NCBI GenBank assembly: GCA_021850955.1
Contig: JAJZKH010000049.1
Span: 1 to 6,161 of the forward strand
Source of the DNA: Microcaldota archaeon
Lineage (GTDB): Archaea; Micrarchaeota; Micrarchaeia; Micrarchaeales; CABMGC01
Direction of reading: 5' to 3'
Length of the DNA: 6,161 nt
Translations under genes and position numbers: made by a program
Part shown: one piece after another, positions 1-5,323 of the stretch
Layout: every line of letters begins with the position of its first letter
Position numbering within the stretch: position 1 is the stretch's first letter
Notes under the pieces: model-generated
What the model saw: only the letters and a program-made list of their open reading frames with translations
What the model was told of the DNA's origin: nothing
Databases searched by the model: none

Positions 1-166
1 TCCCCATGATCTCCTTGAAGGTTTTCTGCAGGTAAAATTTATTCAAGCCAAATTTTTTTTCAAGAGACGACAGCGTAAGTTTCTCTGTAGGATTCTGTTT
101 TATGTAATCACAAATTCTTTCTACCAGAGCTGTTTTTTCTTTCACTGTCGAATCAGCATCAATCAC
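1..166 (-). CDS. AraC/Ada-type helix-turn-helix protein, N-terminal part (runs off left edge)
   Basis: The minus strand is open from GTG at 166-164 to base 1, giving 55 residues; the C-terminus is outside the window. From about residue 14 the protein reads like the first AraC-family helix-turn-helix of Ada-type regulators: RICDYIKQNPTEKLTLSSL, then KKFGLNKFYLQKTFKEIMG, with the usual spacing between the LTL helix and the recognition helix. In this family the HTH is often followed by a methylated-DNA-protein cysteine methyltransferase domain (O6-alkylguanine repair), so an Ada-like repair enzyme and regulator is likely, but that domain is not visible here. The frame has a stop (TGA) just before PWLIV, so the Ada N-terminal metal-binding phosphotriester domain is absent. 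This is either a naturally short HTH-methyltransferase form or a truncated gene. GTG at 145-143 is an alternative start. No Shine-Dalgarno precedes either, consistent with leaderless expression. The gene is divergent from the nurA operon. Confidence 0.75.
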   Translation of the reverse strand, partial: MIDADSTVKEKTALVERICDYIKQNPTEKLTLSSLEKKFGLNKFYLQKTFKEIMG

Positions 167-186
167 AATAAGCCATGGTCATGCAG

Positions 187-194
187 ATAAAAAA
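187..194 (-). promoter_or_regulatory. Possible T-rich TATA-like box for the leftward HTH gene
   Basis: On the minus strand this reads TTTTTTAT, centred about 24 bases upstream of the GTG at 166. That is the spacing expected if transcription begins at or next to the start codon in an archaeon. T-rich runs are common in this DNA, so on its own the match is weak. It gains some weight from the similar geometry upstream of nurA. Confidence 0.25.
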
Positions 195-467
195 CTGTTT
201 TGTCGAATTCTTGCAATGAAAAATAATCAATAATTATAGTGAAGCATCTTGCGAAAAACTTGAAAACCATATAATCGGTGGTCGGTTTTTACGCCTCCAA
301 AGCCTTTTCATGTATTATAAAAACCAATGAACCAAATTCGTATCTTGATAAGGAGTTGAGAAACAATTTAATGATGAATAGCAAAACCTTATGGAACGTA
401 TCTTTCAGACTAGAATCCAATTGATTTAGTGAAACCAAATTAACAGAAAGAGTCTAAAGTTAGAATC

Positions 468-537
468 GTTCAGAACTACGTAGAGGCAAATATATCGATT
501 CTCGAATAAAGCAAAAGTTTATAATAATAAACTAGTT
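468..537. promoter_or_regulatory. Cluster of short palindromes upstream of the operon (possible operator)
   Basis: Perfect short dyads follow one another here: GTTC-A-GAAC (468-476), CTACGTAG (476-483), ATCGAT (494-499), ATTC-TC-GAAT (498-507) and AACTAGTT (530-537). The last lies between the TATA box and the nurA start codon, where a bound repressor would block initiation. The others lie just upstream of the BRE, where activators or repressors often bind. Each dyad is short enough to arise by chance, so a regulatory role is inferred only from their density and position. Confidence 0.25.
511..525 (+). promoter_or_regulatory. BRE plus TATA box of a leaderless archaeal-type promoter for the nurA operon
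   Basis: A purine-rich GCAAAAG (511-517) is followed by TTTATAAT (518-525). The TATA centre is about 25 bases before the TTG at 547, the archaeal TATA-to-start-site distance, so the transcript would begin at or next to the start codon. This agrees with the lack of a Shine-Dalgarno before TTG. The same bases contain a perfect bacterial -10 (TATAAT, 520-525). However, I find no good -35 at 16-18 bases upstream, and a bacterial leader of about 14 bases without a ribosome binding site would be unusual. Confidence 0.55.
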
Positions 538-546
538 AACAAATTA

Positions 547-1581
547 TTGAACTACACTGATGAAAACTCAAATGGGACATTAACAATTCAACCTGATTTT
601 TATAGAACATTAGCCGAAATAAAAGAAAGTAGATTTACTTTTGATACGACTCCAATTTCAAAAGATGTTGATTTTGAACCGTTTATTTTTCCTGAAGGAA
701 AAAGTAAGCTATCTGCGTTAGAAGATTTAAAAAGCTATTCCTTAAACGCAGAAAATGGCCATAACCAGCTAAAAAAAGATAGACTTATTTCAGGATATGA
801 CGAAAGCATGAACACCTATTTGGCTCTTGAAGGAGAAAGTCATTTGACTGTTCATTCTATAGTTACCCATGGAGAGAGGGATTATATTCCAAATACTATG
901 GTTTCATACTATTTTTATACCAAAGCTAAAAAATACGCTGAGGGTAAAAAATCAATAAGATATAGTACAGAGATTGAAGGGGATTCCAATAGAGATTATG
1001 CTTTAGACAGACTTTATTTTCTAATGGACAAAGTCAAACCTCATTCCATCGTTTTTATAGATGGACCATTAATTGGTGGTCAAATTAGCGAATATACCAG
1101 ACAAATGAACAGTGGCTTATTGAAAAAGGACATTATTCCAATATTTTTTGTGAAAAACAGTAACAGTAACCTAATTACCGATAACCTTGAAAGTTTAAAA
1201 GGTCAATACAACTCTGATATGGATTGGGCACAAAAAACAATAAAATTTGGAGAAAGAACATCTTGGTTTAGGTATATCGATCAAGATAACCAAAAAAATG
1301 GAAAGATATTTTGTTACTTTAAAACTTCTAACTTAACAGTTCAACGAATAGAGATCCATATAGAAACATATTTTAAATATAGCTCCGACCTAAACGACCT
1401 TATAGATTTGAGCTATTATTTATTGAGAGTGCAAGGGAGTGTTATAAACCCCCAAATTAGGACAATAGCAATAGCTGAAAAGTATGCCAGAGAAATTTTA
1501 AATTTAGTCAAAAGAAACAAAATAATTTTTGGTGGTTTAACTCCGACCATGAATACCATAAGATTTCAAGAGGTGTTTTAA
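547..1581 (+). CDS. nurA: NurA-family 5'-3' nuclease, partner of HerA
   Basis: This 344-residue protein matches the usual NurA length and motif order. NurA is a Mn-dependent RNase H-fold nuclease that sits on the HerA hexamer and degrades DNA strands fed to it during end resection. Visible are a first acidic motif GYDESMN (D85; most relatives have DGS), a conserved acidic region near E142/E144, the second strand with FIDGPLI (D172), a Lys after a hydrophobic strand in FFVKNSNSN (K203), and a late strand VQRIEI (265-270). The C-terminal helix INPQIRTIAIAEKYAREI (300-317) resembles the family's terminal motif. Assignment rests on these motifs plus direct linkage to herA. The start is TTG 547: the frame is open back to 484 but offers no ATG or GTG, and the next Met is residue 88, beyond the first catalytic Asp. 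Its stop overlaps the herA ATG by one base (TAATG). It lies first in the operon behind a leaderless promoter. Nuclease activity is inferred. Confidence 0.82.
   Translation: MNYTDENSNGTLTIQPDFYRTLAEIKESRFTFDTTPISKDVDFEPFIFPEGKSKLSALEDLKSYSLNAENGHNQLKKDRLISGYDESMNTYLALEGESHLTVHSIVTHGERDYIPNTMVSYYFYTKAKKYAEGKKSIRYSTEIEGDSNRDYALDRLYFLMDKVKPHSIVFIDGPLIGGQISEYTRQMNSGLLKKDIIPIFFVKNSNSNLITDNLESLKGQYNSDMDWAQKTIKFGERTSWFRYIDQDNQKNGKIFCYFKTSNLTVQRIEIHIETYFKYSSDLNDLIDLSYYLLRVQGSVINPQIRTIAIAEKYAREILNLVKRNKIIFGGLTPTMNTIRFQEVF
1570..1575 (+). promoter_or_regulatory. Shine-Dalgarno of herA inside the end of nurA
   Basis: GAGGTG ends 5 bases before the ATG at 1581 and pairs well with the 16S tail CACCUC. With the TAATG stop-start overlap it points to coupled translation of nurA and herA and fixes the herA start. 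Confidence 0.7.
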
Positions 1582-3155
1582 TGAGATGGATCGTAATAGG
1601 TGAAGAAAATGGAAAAATTACAATGGTTTCGAAAAATGATGGCGATGGGACGGATGGACTAATATATAATGGAACTTATCTAACAATCGAAAATGAACAA
1701 AAACAAAAATTTATTCTTCGAGTGGATGAAAGTTCCCAAGTGAATCCCTACACTCCCTCTCCACTGATTGCAGATATGAATCTCCCCCCACTGATTCAAG
1801 ATCAATTATCGAGGAATTTAATACGTTCTGAAAGAATAATTGAAATACCTGGGAGAGAAGGAGGAGTAAGTAGTTTTATAAAACCACAGTCATTAGCTAG
1901 ACTCTCGACACAAGAAGAAATAGATTATGCCATAGGAAATAGTGAAGGGATGCCTTTGTTTTTGGCCTCAGCATTTGGAAGAAATAGTCAGATCCTAAGA
2001 GATTTTAATGGAAAATATGTTGTTGCAAGAGTTCCGCAAGAAGTATTTTTCCACCAAATGATGATTACTGGAAGGACAGGAAGTGGAAAGACAGTTGCTA
2101 TGAAATATATGTCTCAATATTTCACTGAAAACGAGATAAAGACAGATAATAGTAATTCAGGTATTCTAGGTTCAGTACTTGCTGTTAATGTTAAGGAAGA
2201 AGATCTTTTGAGAATGGATAAAGGGAGTAATTCATATGATGATAAGATAGAAAAAGAATGGGACACAATTGGGCTTAGCCCTCACGGAACTTCATCTTAC
2301 AGAATATATTATCCAGGTAACTCTTTGAATCATTATTCCCAAAAAGTTGACAGAAATAAATGTATAAAAATTACCCTTAAGACCAAAAATCTTGAACCTG
2401 ATACTCTGACTGGATTGGTTCAAAATTTAAGTTCTCAAGGAAGTGATCATTTACCGGCAATTTTTAGATATTGGAAAGAATTAGAAATGAAAAATGGGGA
2501 CACGTTAGATACCTTTTTAAAATACTTCAGTTCAAATAAAGATAGGAAATTTTATGGAATGAATATTAAGGAACAAGAGTACGAGATAACTCTGCATCCG
2601 GGAACTTTTCAAAATGTTCAAAGGACAATCTCAAAAAATACGCAATATTTCGACGTGGAAGATGCCATAGAGCTTTCTGCGGAACACATTCTAGAACCGG
2701 GAAAAATGTCAGTTTTAGATTTAAGCGATAAAGATGGACTTGGATTTGGATCAGTTTTGTTGAGAGATATTCTCGAAAAGATTTATGAAAAAAAGAGTGA
2801 TAGAGAAAGTAAAGTTCCAGTTCTAGTAATTATAGACGAAGTACATGAATTTTACGGAAACGTAAGAAGTAGAGAAGCTCTTGAAACTCTCGATGCCATA
2901 ACTAGGAAAGGTAGAAGCCTTGGAATTGGTGTAATTTTTTCTTCACAAAATCCTGAAGATATGCCAAAAGGGATAAGTTCAGTAGTAAACACCAAATTGC
3001 ATTTCAGATCTGATTCCAAAACTATAGGAATTAAATTTACAGGAATAGATCCAGAATCACTCCATTCTGGTTACAGTGTTGTTCAGATATATGGAATGAA
3101 TCAACTTAAACTTGTAAAATTCCCATTATCTTTGAGTGGTGTTTTAAATGAGTGA
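1581..3155 (+). CDS. herA: HerA-family hexameric DNA translocase/helicase ATPase
   Basis: This 524-residue protein has the length and order of archaeal HerA. Residues 1-75 are beta-rich (GTYLTIE, QKFILRVDE) and fit the HAS-barrel that contacts NurA. The RecA-like core of the FtsK/HerA superfamily follows: Walker A GRTGSGKT at 164-171 (K170, T171), preceded by the strand FFHQMMITG; a helical insertion at about 200-345; strand MSVLDLSD (376-383); Walker B VLVIIDEVHEF at 414-424 (D419, E420); then ITRKGRSLGIGVIFSSQ (440-456), holding the likely arginine finger (R442 or R445) and the sensor SSQNP. The C-terminal GYSVVQIYGMNQLKLVKF (497-514) matches the family's closing strands. HerA forms a ring that pumps double-stranded DNA toward NurA. 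Related HerA ATPases also work in anti-phage systems with other effectors (SIR2, DUF4297), but here the partner is NurA. The ATG overlaps the nurA stop; its own stop overlaps the next small gene by 8 bases. Confidence 0.95.
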   Translation: MRWIVIGEENGKITMVSKNDGDGTDGLIYNGTYLTIENEQKQKFILRVDESSQVNPYTPSPLIADMNLPPLIQDQLSRNLIRSERIIEIPGREGGVSSFIKPQSLARLSTQEEIDYAIGNSEGMPLFLASAFGRNSQILRDFNGKYVVARVPQEVFFHQMMITGRTGSGKTVAMKYMSQYFTENEIKTDNSNSGILGSVLAVNVKEEDLLRMDKGSNSYDDKIEKEWDTIGLSPHGTSSYRIYYPGNSLNHYSQKVDRNKCIKITLKTKNLEPDTLTGLVQNLSSQGSDHLPAIFRYWKELEMKNGDTLDTFLKYFSSNKDRKFYGMNIKEQEYEITLHPGTFQNVQRTISKNTQYFDVEDAIELSAEHILEPGKMSVLDLSDKDGLGFGSVLLRDILEKIYEKKSDRESKVPVLVIIDEVHEFYGNVRSREALETLDAITRKGRSLGIGVIFSSQNPEDMPKGISSVVNTKLHFRSDSKTIGIKFTGIDPESLHSGYSVVQIYGMNQLKLVKFPLSLSGVLNE

Positions 3156-3255
3156 AAAGAAATATGAAGACTTGTTCAAACAACTTTTAAATGAGGAAGA
3201 ATTTGAACTTTTTCAAAAAATTTTAGAGAACAATGGAAGTGTTGGAGAGGATTGA
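3148..3255 (+). CDS. 35-residue acidic helical mini-protein between herA and the SMC-like gene
   Basis: ATG at 3148 lies inside the last codons of herA, and the frame runs to TGA at 3253-3255, directly against the GTG of the SMC-like gene. The peptide is highly charged and mostly one predicted amphipathic helix (YEDLFKQLLNEEEFELFQKI), ending in a Gly-rich acidic tail. Evidence that it is translated: GAGTGGTG (3134-3141) stands 6 bases before the ATG, and the GGTGTTTTAA just before it copies the arrangement before the herA start. The gene also fills the gap between its neighbours exactly. It shares the frame of the SMC-like gene, so one TGA separates the two. It could be a small SMC accessory or adaptor peptide, or only a translational coupler carrying the downstream ribosome binding site. 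I recognise no family. A conserved homologue between herA and the ATPase in relatives would confirm it. Confidence 0.5.
   Translation: MSEKKYEDLFKQLLNEEEFELFQKILENNGSVGED
3244..3250 (+). promoter_or_regulatory. Shine-Dalgarno that fixes the GTG start of the SMC-like gene
   Basis: GGAGAGG ends 5 bases before GTG 3256 and lies within the last codons of the mini-protein. It supports GTG 3256 as a real start rather than readthrough from the upstream frame, and suggests the ATPase is translated efficiently when ribosomes traverse the mini-gene. Confidence 0.65.
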
Positions 3256-5322
3256 GTGCTTAAATTAAGTTATAAACTACAACGAGGGGGCCCATTGTAT
3301 GCTCCCAATTATCCGCAAAGTGGGTACTATGATGAGAATATTTTCATTGTAAAAGGAAACAATGATCTTGGAAAAAGCACTATGATGCAGATAATTGCAT
3401 TAGGTTTATATGGGTTAAATTCAGATGATATTTCAGAAAATATAAAATCAAAAATGAAAAGATTATTGTCAGATGATACACAAATATTCGATTTTGAATT
3501 TAAAATAAGCAATTTAAATAAAAATATTAACATTAATTCTTCACTTCAAGGTGCGAATATAAACAATTTAAAAGTGAGTGTAAATGATAAACATAGTACT
3601 CCTACGGGGTTCTCTGATAATTTTAAACTGATATTTGATATTCCAGATGAAGTGACTAAAAAATTATCAACTTCCCTATATAGCATTAAGTCAGTAATTA
3701 ATGATTATTATACGATGGTAACTTCATATAGGGGTCAACTTAATTCATCAATAAGAAATAAAATGGAGTATGAAAAAAAGGAAAAAAGGTTAAATGAAAT
3801 TAGAGAGAAAAGGGATGAAAGATCTAAACAAATAGATAATTCAAGAGAAAGAATTGATAAAATAGAAAGCGAATATAAAAATCTTAAAAAAATATATGTT
3901 GTTAAGAATTACACGGACTTGCTTGAAAAACTAGAAATTTTGAATTCCAAGAAAAAAATTTATGAAAGGAAAAATAGCACAATAGTTAGCAAACAACGGA
4001 GAACTAGATTTTCTAATGCATCGCAAAATTTTGAAACCCAATTAGTGAAATGTAAAAGTATTTTTCAAAATCTCGGATCTGCCAACAAAGACTCACGATT
4101 TCAAGATATTTCAAGGTCTTTATCTCTACTCGATATGTACTTTAATAGAGAAGAATATTCCAAAACTGATTTGGATAAATTACTTAAGCACACTTCAGAA
4201 ATTTGCACTATTTTAAATAAAAACCCGTTATCTGAAACTGACCCGGAAAGTCAAGAACTTGAATTGCTCGACAAAGTGATTGACGTTTTTAGGAATTATG
4301 TAAAATTAAATCCGAAAATACCAGGAACAAACGGAAAATCGTTAATTCAATTTCTATCAGGGATAGAGGACAGAAGAAAAGAACTTGATAATAAATTGAT
4401 TAAGAAAAGGGCATTTGAAAAAATAAAACGATTGGCAAATGATCTGGCTGAAAGCGTAATAGAACTTGAGAAGTTGAGGAAAAAAATTCCATCTTACGAT
4501 GAAGATGAAAACTCTGTTGAAGAGAAATACAACGAACAAAAAATTAAAGAAATAGAGGACGAAGAAGATAAAACCAGCAAGGAGTTGGATAAAATACAAC
4601 CTGAATATGAAAAATTGTCAGAAACTGATAAAAATATGGTTTATAATTTTTTTGATGAAGATAGATATAAATCATTAGATACAGAGTTTAATAAGTTAAA
4701 CGAACTAATAAAAGAACTAAGGGTAGAACTTGAAACCGACAATAAATTAATATTGGAACTTGAAAATACTAGGAGTGAACCGATAACCCAAAGTGTTGAA
4801 AAATTACAAAAACAGATGAACATAATAAATAACCTATTGACAAAAATGGACTCTTGGAAAAATTTCCTGAAGAATTTAGATGGTTTAACAATATTAGAAA
4901 AAAATAAATTGGATGAAAATGCGAAAGAATTCTATAACATTCTTGGCATCACTTTAGCTAAAATATTGGGGAAAGTTTATTTTGAGAATAAGGAATGGAA
5001 TCTGTCTAAAATCGATATAATAAATGAGTCATTTATTGTGCAAAATAGGGAAAGGCCCATTTTATTTACGGACATCGGCACAGGGCATAACGCATTAAAC
5101 TCCCTTATGGCAAAAATTAAACAAGATTATAATGGCAAAAAGAAAATATTATTACTAGATGAGATAGGTATCATGGACAGCAATAACATAAATAGGTTAA
5201 TTGAAGAAATTAAAACCCAAATAGAAAGAAATGAAGTTGTCCTTGCAATTTTAAATCTAGCTGAAAGAGACTTGGATCATATTGTGATTTCCCCGATCCC
5301 AATTTTTAATGGAGAGAAATAA
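3256..5322 (+). CDS. Compact SMC/Rad50-like ABC ATPase with central coiled coil
   Basis: The protein has 688 residues in SMC/Rad50 order. The N-terminal ATPase half has a Walker A of form GNNDLGKST (34-42; K40, S41, T42) followed by the helix MMQIIALGLYGL. Lys/Glu-rich coiled coil runs at about 165-245, a less charged central segment at about 250-360, and a return coil at about 365-530. The C-terminal half has DIGTGHNALNSLMAKI (605-620) where the ABC signature belongs, and Walker B ILLLDEIG (631-638; D635, E636). Such proteins bind DNA and use ATP-driven head engagement to sense, tether or extrude it. The N-terminal LKLSYKL suits a first beta strand, supporting GTG 3256. Oddities: it is shorter than typical Rad50 or SMC (around 900-1200 residues); it has no CxxC zinc hook (the only cysteines I see are C266 and C317); the signature is not LSGG-like; and VLAILNLAE has no His-switch histidine. 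The gene is notably AT-rich (13 G/C of 60 in 3421-3480). It is not RecF or RecN by layout. A defence-type SMC (as in Lamassu or Wadjet) or a diverged Rad50 are both possible. Confidence 0.88.
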   Translation: MLKLSYKLQRGGPLYAPNYPQSGYYDENIFIVKGNNDLGKSTMMQIIALGLYGLNSDDISENIKSKMKRLLSDDTQIFDFEFKISNLNKNININSSLQGANINNLKVSVNDKHSTPTGFSDNFKLIFDIPDEVTKKLSTSLYSIKSVINDYYTMVTSYRGQLNSSIRNKMEYEKKEKRLNEIREKRDERSKQIDNSRERIDKIESEYKNLKKIYVVKNYTDLLEKLEILNSKKKIYERKNSTIVSKQRRTRFSNASQNFETQLVKCKSIFQNLGSANKDSRFQDISRSLSLLDMYFNREEYSKTDLDKLLKHTSEICTILNKNPLSETDPESQELELLDKVIDVFRNYVKLNPKIPGTNGKSLIQFLSGIEDRRKELDNKLIKKRAFEKIKRLANDLAESVIELEKLRKKIPSYDEDENSVEEKYNEQKIKEIEDEEDKTSKELDKIQPEYEKLSETDKNMVYNFFDEDRYKSLDTEFNKLNELIKELRVELETDNKLILELENTRSEPITQSVEKLQKQMNIINNLLTKMDSWKNFLKNLDGLTILEKNKLDENAKEFYNILGITLAKILGKVYFENKEWNLSKIDIINESFIVQNRERPILFTDIGTGHNALNSLMAKIKQDYNGKKKILLLDEIGIMDSNNINRLIEEIKTQIERNEVVLAILNLAERDLDHIVISPIPIFNGEK
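5311..5316 (+). promoter_or_regulatory. Shine-Dalgarno of the winged-helix gene
   Basis: GGAGAG ends 7 bases before ATG 5324, inside the last codons of the SMC-like gene. It supports this start and shows the last visible gene is part of the same operon. Confidence 0.6.
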
Positions 5323-5323
5323 A

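Larger units (their letters stand above)
167..546. other. Divergent intergenic region, no supported gene
   Basis: These 380 bases separate the leftward HTH gene from the rightward nurA operon and must hold the promoters of both. All frames are broken by stops; the longest peptides with usual start codons that I found have 35 residues or fewer and low-complexity, Phe- or Asn-rich composition. I see no tRNA-like cloverleaf, no CRISPR-type repeat and no strong hairpin with a following T-run. Visible content is a BRE/TATA pair at 511-525 and a group of short palindromes at 468-537, both just upstream of nurA. The left two-thirds (about 200-460) holds nothing I can name. Confidence 0.7.

Noticed and set aside
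163..270. Minus-strand 35-codon frame ending in a GTGA overlap with the HTH gene start
   Set aside because: The peptide is Phe- and Ile-rich with no recognisable fold, there is no ribosome binding site near its ATG at 270, and it does not resemble the missing Ada N-terminal domain. The 4-base overlap is probably chance.
356..424. Short plus-strand frame (TTG 356 or ATG 371 to TGA 424) near an AAGGAG
   Set aside because: Only 17-22 codons. The AAGGAG lies directly against the TTG and 15 bases from the ATG, wrong spacing for either, and nothing downstream continues the frame.
495..525. Bacterial sigma-70 promoter with -10 TATAAT (520-525)
   Set aside because: The -10 match is perfect, but the nearest candidate -35 (TCGATT, 495-500) is poor and spaced 19 bases. 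The distance from the box to an SD-less TTG fits an archaeal TATA box better. Not fully excluded.
3327..3533. Minus-strand open frame of 68 codons opposite the SMC-like gene
   Set aside because: Lies wholly within a strongly supported gene. Its Phe/Ile/Leu/Ser-rich composition is the mirror of Lys/Asn/Glu-rich coding sequence.
4357..4823. Two minus-strand open frames (4357-4599, 4641-4823) with membrane-like hydrophobic peptides
   Set aside because: They are antisense shadows of the return coiled coil; reverse complements of GAA and AAA codons give Phe-rich false membrane proteins.
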